Shown here piece by piece: positions 45,088 through 53,343 of a stretch of DNA of 64,000 nucleotides. Under the pieces are notes generated by a model. That model ran no database searches and was not told where the DNA came from. It saw nothing but the letters and a program-made list of their open reading frames with translations. The translations under genes were made by a program, and so were the position numbers. Each line of letters opens with the position of its first letter. Within the stretch, counting starts at the first letter, position 1. The stretch is taken from positions 124,001 through 188,000 of the forward strand of contig CAMYAB010000001.1 in the NCBI GenBank assembly GCA_947253625.1, written 5' to 3'. This DNA is from an uncultured Porphyromonadaceae bacterium (GTDB lineage: Bacteria; Bacteroidota; Bacteroidia; Bacteroidales; Porphyromonadaceae).

Positions 45088-45117
45088 AGTGTGTATTAGT
45101 ATGTGAATTCACACACT
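45088..45117. promoter_or_regulatory. Nested palindromic operator upstream of the XRE gene
   Basis: TGTGAATTCACA (45102-45113) is a perfect 12-bp palindrome. Around it AGTGTGT (45088-45094) and ACACACT (45111-45117) form a second inverted repeat. It lies in the 5' leader 16-45 bases before the XRE start, a natural site for autoregulation. Confidence 0.5.
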
Positions 45118-45150
45118 GGTTAACCGTCCAAACTCTATATCCAATCCGTG

Positions 45151-45166
45151 TGTACAAATTTATACA
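45151..45166 (-). promoter_or_regulatory. Dyad overlapping a -7 element for the XRE gene
   Basis: TGTACAAATTTATACA is palindromic at 14 of 16 positions. On the minus strand it contains TAAATTTG (45155-45162), which matches TAnnTTTG. TTTG occurs 17 bases further upstream. Confidence 0.45.
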
Positions 45167-45489
45167 TAAATAATCGTTTCAAAAATAGACTCATTGAATA
45201 TGGTCCAAGTTTTTATACGATTACCCCGATAACCCAACCTATAATATTTTTTGAAAATTTTCGCAATAATCTAATTATTAGATGATTGGTCTTTTCAAAA
45301 CGAACTAACGATGGTAAATTCGAGGGGTTATGGCGACACAGGATCACCGGCGGTCCTACAATTTTTGGAGGGAATGCGTATAACACTATAATGCAAAGCA
45401 TTTTATATCAAAAGTTGGTAGCTATCTCTTTCGTTAATCCGTGCAAAGATAGCAGATTGTGGGTTGTGTTATTGACCCATGGCTCAAGA

Positions 45490-45536
45490 TTTACATTTGT
45501 GACAGATGTGTATAGTTTTGGATTCACAAATGTGAA
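45490..45536 (+). promoter_or_regulatory. Promoter-like sequence flanked by two palindromic sites
   Basis: TAGTTTTG (45513-45520) matches TAnnTTTG. TTTA lies 19 bases upstream (45490-45493). Two related 14-base sites, TTTACATTTGTGAC (45490-45503) and TTCACAAATGTGAA (45523-45536, inverted), have centres 33 bp apart, over the -33 position and the expected start point. No gene follows on this strand before the terminator at 45799. Confidence 0.4.
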
Positions 45537-45678
45537 CAATGACTTCTGGGGTGTAAATATATTGGATATTTATTCACGTATACAGTGTGATATATACCTG
45601 CTGCCAGCCCATCTTCGAACCAAGGGCACGGCATTGTCTGTCACACCAAGATTCTTTCTTGAAATGGTGATCAGCAAT

Positions 45679-45760
45679 TCTTTTATGCGTCTAAACATTT
45701 GCTTCTATCCGTAAAACCGATCGCTTCTATCCGTGAAAACTTTTGCTTCTATCCGTGAAA
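45679..45760 (+). repeat. 22-bp tandem array 2 (three units plus degenerate leader unit)
   Basis: Cores start at 45701 (GTAAAA variant), 45723 and 45745, exactly 22 bp apart, with linkers CCGATC and ACTTTT. One period upstream, 45679-45694 matches the core at 11 of 16 positions and ends in TCTAA. ACTTTT is also a linker in array 1. Confidence 0.9.
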
Positions 45761-45798
45761 TATTTCATCCCCAACAACACCCCTACTCTCAGTGGTTT

Positions 45799-45852
45799 AC
45801 GACTCACTACTTTTAGGGCACAATCTGGCCTAAAAGTAGTGAGTCGTTTTTC
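45799..45852 (+). terminator. Strong intrinsic terminator with no upstream gene
   Basis: Arms ACGACTCACTACTTTTAGG and CCTAAAAGTAGTGAGTCGT form a perfect 19-bp stem with an 11-base loop, followed by TTTTTCTT on the plus strand. No plus-strand gene lies between 42.7 kb and this point. Confidence 0.75.
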
Positions 45853-45948
45853 TTACTAAAAACATAGTTCTGATCTATGGGCTTTCCCAAACGTAATTGA
45901 GGGAATCGCTGTACTGTGGTTTATAAATCTTTTTGCCTCAAAAAGTGG

Positions 45949-45956
45949 TATGTTTG
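45949..45956 (+). promoter_or_regulatory. -7 element for mazG
   Basis: TATGTTTG matches TAnnTTTG, 28 bases before the mazG ATG. The nearest upstream TTTG is only 13 bases away, so the -33 is uncertain. Confidence 0.45.
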
Positions 45957-45984
45957 TGACTATATAATTACAAAGTATGATGAG

Positions 45985-46794
45985 ATGAGAAGAAAAGAAC
46001 AGCTTCAATCATTTGAGAAACTTTTGGACATCCTTGATATCCTTCGGGTGCAATGCCCATGGGATGCCAAGCAGACGAATCTCTCGTTGCGTCCCAATAC
46101 TATTGAGGAGGTATATGAGCTAAGTGACGCACTTCTGCGATCTGATGTAGAGGACATCAAGAAGGAGCTGGGAGATGTGCTACTACATGTCCTTTTTTAT
46201 GCAAAAATAGGAGATGAGCAAGGAGCATTTGACCTAAAGGATGTATGTGACAAGCTGGTAGACAAATTGATTTTTAGACATCCTCATATATTTGGAGATA
46301 CCAAGGTGAAGGATGCGCATGAGGTCGAACAAAACTGGGAGGCTATCAAGCTGAAAGAAAAGGGTGGCAATAAGACAGTACTCGCTGGTGTTCCTCGCAG
46401 TCTTCCATCGATGATCAAGGCGTATCGAATCCAGGAAAAGGTCTCTAATGTCGGATTTGATTGGGAGGATCGTAGCGACATTTGGGCAAAAATTTCTGAA
46501 GAGCTACAGGAACTCCGTGAGGTGATTGAAGGAGAGGAGTCAAACGCACGTAGGGAAGAGGAGTTTGGAGATCTCTTATTTAGCCTAATCAATATGGGGC
46601 GACTCTATGGAGTTGACCCAGACACTTCACTTGAAAGGACTAATAATAAATTTACCAAACGCTTCAATTATGTGGAGGCGAAAGCTCAAGAAAATGGGCA
46701 ACAGCTTCGAAGTCTTTCGTTAGAGCAACTCGAAAACTACTACAGAGAGGCTAAAATCAATGAGCGACGTGACACAATGCCTTATGATGAGTAG
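45985..46794 (+). CDS. mazG: Nucleoside triphosphate pyrophosphohydrolase MazG
   Basis: Hydrolyses NTPs and dNTPs to monophosphates, cleaning nucleotide pools. Two MazG-type helical domains are visible, the first with CPWDAKQTNLSLRPNTIEEV and KKELGDVLLHVLFYAKIG, the second with REEEFGDLLFSLINMGRLYG. The Glu/Asp clusters that bind Mg are present. The ATG at 45985 (MRRKEQLQSF) is chosen over upstream in-frame ATGs because the extension (MVYKSFCLKKWYV...) is unlike the family; this gives 269 aa. copA follows after 39 bases. Confidence 0.93.
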   Translation: MRRKEQLQSFEKLLDILDILRVQCPWDAKQTNLSLRPNTIEEVYELSDALLRSDVEDIKKELGDVLLHVLFYAKIGDEQGAFDLKDVCDKLVDKLIFRHPHIFGDTKVKDAHEVEQNWEAIKLKEKGGNKTVLAGVPRSLPSMIKAYRIQEKVSNVGFDWEDRSDIWAKISEELQELREVIEGEESNARREEEFGDLLFSLINMGRLYGVDPDTSLERTNNKFTKRFNYVEAKAQENGQQLRSLSLEQLENYYREAKINERRDTMPYDE

Positions 46795-46833
46795 AAATAA
46801 TGTCCAAAATAAAAATAGTAATACCATCCGAAT

Positions 46834-49011
46834 ATGAAGCAAACGAAGAGATATACTGTGACAGGGATGAGTTGTGCCGGTTGTTCGGCTGCAGTGGAGT
46901 CAGCCCTCAGAAAGTGTGCCGGTGTCCAGAGTGCGGATGTCAATCTGCTTGAGCATAGTGCCACTATCCACTATGAGGACCGTGTCGTTTCGCAACAACA
47001 ACTCCGAGCTGTGGTCCAAGGCATAGGGTATGATCTACTCATAGATGACGAGACAAAGGATGTCCCCTACTCTACCCACATGGCAGACAGCGGAGTATCG
47101 AGCCTGAAAAACAAGCTCATCACCGCAGTGCTTTTGTCTGCAATCATGATGACTATTGGATGGCATCCGCATTTACTTGGAATCAGCGAAGGCTACATTG
47201 AGATCCTGAGTTTTCTACTGGCTTCAGTGATTTACTTTTATTGTGCAAGAGAATACCACCATCGTGCCCTCCGGCAAATAGTCCATGGGAGCTTTACGAT
47301 GGATACGCTCATCAGCATGAGTACCTCCGTTGCCTACCTCTTTAGTGTTGTACGCTTTTTCCTCATCTGCGCAGGGGGCAACCACGACTCTATGGGGAGT
47401 GGATACTTTGATGTCATCGGAATGATCATCTCTTTTGTGCTACTTGGTAGATTGCTTGAGGAAAAGGCAAAAGCGCGTACCGGTGATGCATTGCGTGCTC
47501 TCATGTCTATAAGGCCTACCCATGCACTTATCGAACAAGAAGGGATCGTACGCGAGGAGCCGGTTGCTGAGATTAGGGTTGGTGATGTGATCTTAGTCCG
47601 CAAAGGAGACTATGTACCGGTTGACGGTCATTTGCTAACCCAAGGAGTCTTTGACGAAAAAAACATTACCGGAGAGGCACTACCGGTGGATAAGGCAATT
47701 GGGGATCCTGTATATGCCGGTACGGTGTGCGTGGGAGGTAGCGCTAGATTTGTGGCACGAAAAGTCGGAGCAGAGACGATGCTGGGGATGATTATCAAAT
47801 CGGTACAAGATGCCCAAGCAACTAAGGCTTCGATCCAACGGATCGCTGATAAAATTTCAGGAGTTTTTGTTCCCGCAATCCTGCTGATAGCCCTACTGAC
47901 TTTTGTATCATGGGGGATGTTTGGGGATGTTGACTCGTGGTCGAAAGGACTTTACCATGCTATCAGCGTCCTTGTCATTGCTTGTCCGTGTGCACTAGGT
48001 CTGGCGACACCTACAGCTATTGCGGTCGCAATTGGACGTGCCTCTCAGATGGGCCTTTTGATTCGTGACGCAGTGGCACTTGAGCACTTGAGCAAAGTAA
48101 CGGACTTGATTTTTGACAAAACAGGAACCCTAACCAAAGGAGAGTTTCGCATACAAGACGAAATATGGCTATGTGATACGCCTCTATACCGCACGCTTTT
48201 GTCAGTTGCCGAACAGCAATCCTCTCATCCTGTAGCCAAAGCCATATCCGAATACTCCCCTGCAGAGAATGGCATAAGCCTCTCTGTGGAGGAAGTATCG
48301 GGAGGCGGTCTTTTGTTTGAATATGGAGGGCACAAATATAGAATAGGCAATGACACCTTTGCTACGTATCAACCATCGCCACAAGCAGAGGCCTTTTTGG
48401 AAAAGAACAGTACAAGTACTCTCGTCTATTATACCAAGGACGGTGAACTGCTGGCGATCATAGCCTTGGATGACGAGCTAAGAGAAGATGCGAGGAAGGT
48501 CGTACAACGACTTTCGGACAGGGGGCTTGCACTACATCTACTGTCCGGTGATCAACGTCAACGAGTAATGACTATATCGGACAAAGTTGGCATTCATAGT
48601 GCAGAGGGAAACATGACTCCACTAGACAAGCAGGCTTTTGTTGAGCAACTACAATTGAATGGAAAGGTTGTGGCCATGGTCGGTGACGGTGTCAATGACT
48701 CCCCGGCGCTGGCATTGGCCGACCTAAGCATAGCTATGGCCAGCGGAAGTGATGTGGCCACAGATGTGGCACAAGTCACGGTCCTAGCGGATTCTTTGCT
48801 CGTCTTAGATGGTGCCATATCACTCTCTCAACGTACGGAACGAATTATTTACGAAAATTTCTTTTGGGCATTTGGTTATAATTTGGTTGCTATTCCTCTT
48901 GCAGCAGGCATTCTTTCCCCTACCCTTGAGCTTTCCCCAATGGTTGCTGCGGCGGCAATGGCCATGAGCTCAATATGTGTGGTGCTGAATAGTTTGCGAT
49001 TAAAAAAATAA
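46834..49011 (+). CDS. copA: Copper-exporting P1B-type ATPase
   Basis: Inner-membrane Cu(I) export pump. An N-terminal heavy-metal domain carries GMSCAGCSAAVE (CxxC at residues 14-17). The transmembrane metal site is CPC in VIACPCALGLATPTAI. The phosphorylation motif is DKTGTLTKG, the P1B His-Pro is SSHPVAKAI, and the hinge is GDGVNDSPALALAD. TGEALP is present in the actuator domain. Length is 725 aa with one metal-binding domain. It lies between mazG and folC, 10 bases from the latter, with no copper regulator or chaperone gene nearby. Confidence 0.95.
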   Translation: MKQTKRYTVTGMSCAGCSAAVESALRKCAGVQSADVNLLEHSATIHYEDRVVSQQQLRAVVQGIGYDLLIDDETKDVPYSTHMADSGVSSLKNKLITAVLLSAIMMTIGWHPHLLGISEGYIEILSFLLASVIYFYCAREYHHRALRQIVHGSFTMDTLISMSTSVAYLFSVVRFFLICAGGNHDSMGSGYFDVIGMIISFVLLGRLLEEKAKARTGDALRALMSIRPTHALIEQEGIVREEPVAEIRVGDVILVRKGDYVPVDGHLLTQGVFDEKNITGEALPVDKAIGDPVYAGTVCVGGSARFVARKVGAETMLGMIIKSVQDAQATKASIQRIADKISGVFVPAILLIALLTFVSWGMFGDVDSWSKGLYHAISVLVIACPCALGLATPTAIAVAIGRASQMGLLIRDAVALEHLSKVTDLIFDKTGTLTKGEFRIQDEIWLCDTPLYRTLLSVAEQQSSHPVAKAISEYSPAENGISLSVEEVSGGGLLFEYGGHKYRIGNDTFATYQPSPQAEAFLEKNSTSTLVYYTKDGELLAIIALDDELREDARKVVQRLSDRGLALHLLSGDQRQRVMTISDKVGIHSAEGNMTPLDKQAFVEQLQLNGKVVAMVGDGVNDSPALALADLSIAMASGSDVATDVAQVTVLADSLLVLDGAISLSQRTERIIYENFFWAFGYNLVAIPLAAGILSPTLELSPMVAAAAMAMSSICVVLNSLRLKK

Positions 49012-49020
49012 CATTCAACA

Positions 49021-50340
49021 ATGGACTCATATTCTCAAGCCGTTGCATTTTTATTTAACCAAATTCCTGTTTTCCAAAACATTGGGTCGAAAGCCTATAA
49101 GCCTGGGCTAAGCAGAGTAGAAGCCCTTCTCAAACGATTTGGCTCTCCTCAGACAAAGTTTCGATCCGTGCATGTAGCGGGAACTAATGGCAAAGGGTCG
49201 ACCTCATCGCTTATAGCCTCAACACTACAAGAATCTGGACTAAAGGTGGGGCTTTTTACCTCTCCTCACTTGGTGGATTTTCGTGAGCGCATACGTGTTA
49301 ATGGCGATATGATATCCGAAAAGTATGTCCTTGACTTTGTCAAAAAAGTGGCACCGGCAATTCCTTCGGAGATAGAGCCCTCCTTTTTTGAGCTCACTAC
49401 GGCGATGGCTTTCAGTTACTTCTCCGAGCAAGAAGTGGACATAGCTGTTGTTGAGGTTGGTATGGGCGGAAGGCTGGACTCGACCAATGTCATAACTCCA
49501 CTTGTAAGTGTCATCACGAATGTGAGTCTGGATCATACCGCCTACCTTGGCAATACACTCTCGGAAATAGCATACGAAAAGGCCGGTATCATCAAGCCAG
49601 AAATTCCGGTGGTCCTTGGGCGTAGTTGCGAAATGGATGTAACCGAGGTTGTCACAAAAAAGGCGGCAGAATGTCATGCTCCCCTGACCCTTGCTGATCA
49701 CAAGCAAGAGATACTAATGTATTGCGAAGATGCAGAAGGATATAAACTCACTACAGCGCATTTTGGGACTCTATCATTGCCACTTCTTGGCATATATCAG
49801 ATTGAAAATGCGACGACTGTCCTTCACGCGCTGTCGATCCTCCGCCAATGTGGCTTGCATATACCGGACGATGCCGTTGCTAGAGGTTTTGCCAATGTCG
49901 CCCAAGTCGGCCTGAGAGGGAGGTTAGAAGTCCTTCAACCAGATAGCCCCAGAGTCGTTTTGGATACCGGGCATAATCCTGGCGCTTGGACTTACTTAGG
50001 ACCTCAACTAACAAAGTGGCATAATGATGGTGGTGTTCTTTGTGTGATCGGGATGGCCTCGGACAAAGATGTCGCTACAGTCCTATCCCATGTACCAAGC
50101 ACGGCTCAGCTCATCTGCACACATGCCAAGAGCGAACGCTCAATGCCGGCAGATCGACTGGCCGACCTGGCTCGAAAAGTCGGTATTGAAAACATATTGG
50201 TTATTCCGGAAGTAATGGATGCCTACAATCAAGGCATACGAATATGCCAAGAGAAAAGCATTCGGACTCTCTTCATCGGTGGAAGCAATTTCGTAGCAGG
50301 TGAACTTATCAATGGGCTAAAAGGAGGGTTTGCACATTAG
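49021..50340 (+). CDS. folC: Folylpolyglutamate synthase / dihydrofolate synthase
   Basis: Adds glutamate to (dihydro)folates. The ATP-binding motif VAGTNGKGSTSSLIA is near residue 50, and the stretch SPHLVDFRERIRVNG is the family signature. VEVGMGGRLDSTNVI and the late VLDTGHNPGAWTYL are also typical. Length is 439 aa. It starts ten bases after copA. The gap after it (121 bases) contains the feo promoter candidate. Confidence 0.94.
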   Translation: MDSYSQAVAFLFNQIPVFQNIGSKAYKPGLSRVEALLKRFGSPQTKFRSVHVAGTNGKGSTSSLIASTLQESGLKVGLFTSPHLVDFRERIRVNGDMISEKYVLDFVKKVAPAIPSEIEPSFFELTTAMAFSYFSEQEVDIAVVEVGMGGRLDSTNVITPLVSVITNVSLDHTAYLGNTLSEIAYEKAGIIKPEIPVVLGRSCEMDVTEVVTKKAAECHAPLTLADHKQEILMYCEDAEGYKLTTAHFGTLSLPLLGIYQIENATTVLHALSILRQCGLHIPDDAVARGFANVAQVGLRGRLEVLQPDSPRVVLDTGHNPGAWTYLGPQLTKWHNDGGVLCVIGMASDKDVATVLSHVPSTAQLICTHAKSERSMPADRLADLARKVGIENILVIPEVMDAYNQGIRICQEKSIRTLFIGGSNFVAGELINGLKGGFAH

Positions 50341-50422
50341 AGGCTTGATTTTACCCATATCACGCCATTCTTTCATACGAAAATACCAATAAGTAGGTAT
50401 ATCGCTTTATTGAATACGGGAG

Positions 50423-50430
50423 TATATTTG
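50423..50430 (+). promoter_or_regulatory. -7 element for the feo genes
   Basis: TATATTTG, a perfect TAnnTTTG, 31 bases before the feoAB ATG. No Fur box was recognised by eye and no -33 TTTG at normal spacing. Confidence 0.5.
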
Positions 50431-50461
50431 CGCAGTAGAATAAAAATATGAAACAGACAAA

Positions 50462-52852
50462 ATGAAACTATCTGAACTAAAAACCGGCGATCGTGGAGTC
50501 ATTATTTCCCATCATGCACCCAAGGTTTTTAGAAAGCGATTGCTTGAGATGGGTTTCATACCCGGAGAGGAGATACTTGTGGTAAAAAATGCTCCTCTAA
50601 AGGATCCTGTAGAATACCATATATTGGGCTATAATATTACTCTCCGTCGTTCTGAAGCAGAGACGATTGAGGTTCGGAAAATATGTGACTCCGAACCCCG
50701 AACAACAGAGAGTCCAAGTCAGCATCGCAAATACTCATCGGAAGGTCCTAAGCCCTTGTATGCCAATACATCTTTTGAACAGAGGCATATCATCAAGGTT
50801 GCATTCGTAGGGAATCCCAACTGTGGTAAGACATCACTATTCAATGCAGCCAGTGGAGCATCTGAACATGTGGGCAATTACAGTGGAGTGACAGTCTCGG
50901 CCAAGACAGCTATCTATCGACAAGGGGGCTATACATTTGAGCTTACTGACCTTCCCGGAACTTATTCACTCTCATCATACAGCCCTGAAGAGCGCTTCGT
51001 CCAGCAATATATTTTTGGTAATGATGCGCCCGATATCGTCCTAAACGTAGTTGACGCATGCAACCTCGAGCGTAATCTCTATATGACTACACAGGTTATG
51101 GAGAGCGGACTTCCTATGGTGATTGCTCTAAACATGTGGGATGAACTTGAGCAGAGTGATAGTCAACTAAATACAGATGCCCTAAAAGAACTTATCGGCA
51201 TGCCAATGGTGCCAACCGTTGGGCGAACCGGTTTTGGACTTGAAGAGCTTTTTTCGGAAATCATCAGGTTATTTGAACATCGATCTGATGTGCGCCGTAT
51301 TGTTGACGTTCAGTATCCCGAGTTTTTGGAACAAGCGATAGCGTTCACCCAAGAAGCAGTCTTGCAAGTAGAAGAGAGTAGCAGTACGCCCATACTCGGA
51401 AGGGTACGCCCTAGGTTTATTGCAATAAAACTTCTCGAAGAGGACACCTCCTTCATAGATTTGGTCAGCAAGTGCTTACCCAAGATGGAGTATCTGATCT
51501 CTAGAAGCAAGTATGCGATTCAAGACTACGAGAAAAAGACTAATCACGAAATCCAAGAAAGCATCACCAATGGCCGATACGGTTTTGTACGAGGTGCACT
51601 CCAAGAGACGTACAGTCCGGACTACTCCAAAATCACAGAGAGGAACCAAAAGATAGACCATATTCTGACGCATAAAATCTGGGGGTATCCGATATTTCTT
51701 CTGATTATGCTTCTCACGTTTCAGGCGACCTTTCTACTTGGGCAGTATCCCATGGAATGGATTGAGACGGGGGTGGATTACCTCAACACCTACATTGGCG
51801 CATGGATGTCCCCCGGACCACTACGAGACTTAATTACAGACGGTGTTATATCGGGGGTGGGAGGAGTACTTGTGTTTTTGCCCAATATCGTCATCCTCTA
51901 TCTATGCATATCTCTAATGGAAGATACCGGATATCTAGCGAGAGCGGCATTTCTGATGGATAAAATCATGCATGGCATGGGATTGCATGGCAAGTCCTTT
52001 ATTCCACTTTTGATGGGGTTCGGGTGCAACGTTCCTGCGATCATGTCTACGCGTACTATCGAGAATCGCAACGCACGCATGGTAACGATGCTGGTAAACC
52101 CATTCATGAGTTGTAGCGCACGACTCCCTATTTATTTGTTGCTCGCAGGCACCTTTTTCCCTAATAGAGCAGGTCTAGTGCTCTTTGCACTGTACTTTCT
52201 CGGGATTGTTGTCGCTGTAATCAGCGCACTCCTTCTAAAGCGTTGTTTCTTTTCTAGCGATGAGACCCCCTTTGTGATGGAGCTTCCTCCATATCGTATT
52301 CCAACACCCATTAGCGTTTTCCTGCACATGTGGCAACGGAGCAAACAGTACCTAAAGAAAATGGGATCTACGATATTGGTGGCATCTATCATCATATGGG
52401 CACTTGGGTATTTCCCCCACTCTTCTGATCCGGAGATCACACCATCTGAGCAACAAGAACAATCCTACATCGGGCAACTGGGGCATGCTATACAGCCTAT
52501 ATTTGAGCCACTCCACTTTGATTGGAAAATGAGTGTAGCCTTATTGACTGGAGTCGCTGCCAAAGAGATTGTCGTAAGCACTATGGGTGTTCTCTATGGA
52601 AATGATTCTGATGCGACAGGATTACCCAGCAAGCTCCAACATGAGACCTACTCTGATGGCACCAGAGTCTTCACGCCGACAGTGGCGTTTGCATTCATGG
52701 CTTTCACACTTTTGTACATTCCATGTATAGCAACGGTAGTGGCAATAGGCAGAGAGTCTGGGTCGTGGAAGTGGGCATGCTTTCAAGTGGCATACTCTAC
52801 CACAGTGGCTTGGCTTATCGCATTTTTGATTACTTTCCTTTTTGTGTTTTGA
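50462..52852 (+). CDS. feoB: FeoA-FeoB fusion ferrous iron transporter
   Basis: A 796-aa fusion. Residues 1-75 are a FeoA SH3-like domain (LSELKTGDRGVIISHHAPK, RLLEMGFIPGEE). A linker leads to the FeoB G domain with GNPNCGKTSLFNAASG (G1), DLPGTYSLSSYSPEE (G3) and ALNMWDE (G4). The membrane part, with about 8-10 segments and two Gate motifs, begins near residue 400 (YPIFLLIMLLTFQATFLLG; FGCNVPAIMSTRTIE). It imports Fe2+ across the inner membrane. The fused form is common in Bacteroidetes, including P. gingivalis. A Cys-rich peptide gene follows seven bases later. Confidence 0.95.
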   Translation: MKLSELKTGDRGVIISHHAPKVFRKRLLEMGFIPGEEILVVKNAPLKDPVEYHILGYNITLRRSEAETIEVRKICDSEPRTTESPSQHRKYSSEGPKPLYANTSFEQRHIIKVAFVGNPNCGKTSLFNAASGASEHVGNYSGVTVSAKTAIYRQGGYTFELTDLPGTYSLSSYSPEERFVQQYIFGNDAPDIVLNVVDACNLERNLYMTTQVMESGLPMVIALNMWDELEQSDSQLNTDALKELIGMPMVPTVGRTGFGLEELFSEIIRLFEHRSDVRRIVDVQYPEFLEQAIAFTQEAVLQVEESSSTPILGRVRPRFIAIKLLEEDTSFIDLVSKCLPKMEYLISRSKYAIQDYEKKTNHEIQESITNGRYGFVRGALQETYSPDYSKITERNQKIDHILTHKIWGYPIFLLIMLLTFQATFLLGQYPMEWIETGVDYLNTYIGAWMSPGPLRDLITDGVISGVGGVLVFLPNIVILYLCISLMEDTGYLARAAFLMDKIMHGMGLHGKSFIPLLMGFGCNVPAIMSTRTIENRNARMVTMLVNPFMSCSARLPIYLLLAGTFFPNRAGLVLFALYFLGIVVAVISALLLKRCFFSSDETPFVMELPPYRIPTPISVFLHMWQRSKQYLKKMGSTILVASIIIWALGYFPHSSDPEITPSEQQEQSYIGQLGHAIQPIFEPLHFDWKMSVALLTGVAAKEIVVSTMGVLYGNDSDATGLPSKLQHETYSDGTRVFTPTVAFAFMAFTLLYIPCIATVVAIGRESGSWKWACFQVAYSTTVAWLIAFLITFLFVF

Positions 52853-52859
52853 TCAAAGC

Positions 52860-53036
52860 ATGCAGTCAATCATTGTATATTTCATTATCGCTATTGCCGC
52901 TGTTATTGTGGTCAGGCAAGTTGTAAGAATCCTAAGAGGAAGTAAAAAAGGCTCCTGTTGCTCATGTCCAGCTCAGAGCCTATCTAAATGCAAACACCAA
53001 CAACAAGGTACCCAAAGCTCCCATCCAGCTCGCTAA
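52860..53036 (+). CDS. FeoB-associated Cys-rich membrane protein
   Basis: A 58-residue peptide from the ATG at 52860. One membrane helix (QSIIVYFIIAIAAVIVVRQVV) is followed by a basic stretch and a short Cys-rich tail, GSCCSCPAQSLSKC. This is the layout of the small proteins encoded after feoB in many bacteria. The cysteines may bind iron or sense redox state; this is inference. The frame is also open from a TTG at 52842, inside feoB. Confidence 0.85.
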   Translation: MQSIIVYFIIAIAAVIVVRQVVRILRGSKKGSCCSCPAQSLSKCKHQQQGTQSSHPAR

Positions 53037-53343
53037 ACACGGTCGGATATTTCCCCTTTATCCACACTCAACAGTTGCGATGAAGGGCAAACACCCCACC
53101 CCTACTTTCTGAGGCTTTTTCTAGGTGAAAGTTACTGGGGGCCCCCTATAGGACTGCCATACGTTTTCTACGACATTGAACACCAAACATATTGATGTCG
53201 AATACTATATCGGCTGTGATTTGAGTTGTAACAAGGTGGTCAGCATACACTAAGGCTAAGAGCTTATATTGAAGACTAAGGTTCTAATAAATTGGTAACT
53301 TTGTGTGTTATATTATCCAATAATTGAGAGTACACACAGAGAA
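53037..53343. other. Intergenic region feo / ffh
   Basis: A 307-base gap. CCCCTACTTTC (near 53100) and GAAAGTTACTGGGG (near 53127) can pair imperfectly, giving a possible feo terminator, and GGGGGCCCCC (53137-53146) is a perfect 10-bp palindrome. A single TTATCCACA at 53058 looks like an isolated DnaA box. A -7 element for ffh is at 53296. I see no SRP RNA or tRNA. Confidence 0.5.
53296..53303 (+). promoter_or_regulatory. -7 element for ffh
   Basis: TAACTTTG matches TAnnTTTG, 40 bases before the ffh ATG at 53344. No -33 at standard spacing. Confidence 0.5.

Larger units (their letters stand above)
45073..45984. other. Long divergent intergenic region with operators, array 2 and a terminator
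   Basis: A 912-base gap between the XRE gene and mazG. From left to right it contains a 12-bp palindrome at 45102, a dyad over a minus-strand -7 box at 45151, a 15-base palindrome ATCTAATTATTAGAT at 45269, a minus-strand TATCTTTG at 45444, a plus-strand promoter-like sequence with two palindromes (45490-45536), the 22-bp array (45679-45760) and a strong plus-strand terminator (45799-45852). Open frames here (for example 45286-45714) look accidental. Confidence 0.65.

Noticed and set aside
45286..45714. 142-aa plus-strand open frame
   Set aside because: Its C-terminus is encoded by the 22-bp array, it has no ribosome-binding site or recognisable domain, and it overlaps regulatory-looking palindromes.
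45679..45760. Plasmid-type iterons or replication origin
   Set aside because: No initiator gene, DnaA-box cluster or A+T-rich unwinding element adjoins any of the three arrays, and three separate copies in one chromosome segment argue against it.
53058..53066. TTATCCACA DnaA box as an origin
   Set aside because: Only one perfect box is present; an origin needs a cluster.
53037..53343. SRP RNA gene next to ffh
   Set aside because: The conserved SRP RNA apical motif with its GGAA-type loop is not found in this gap.
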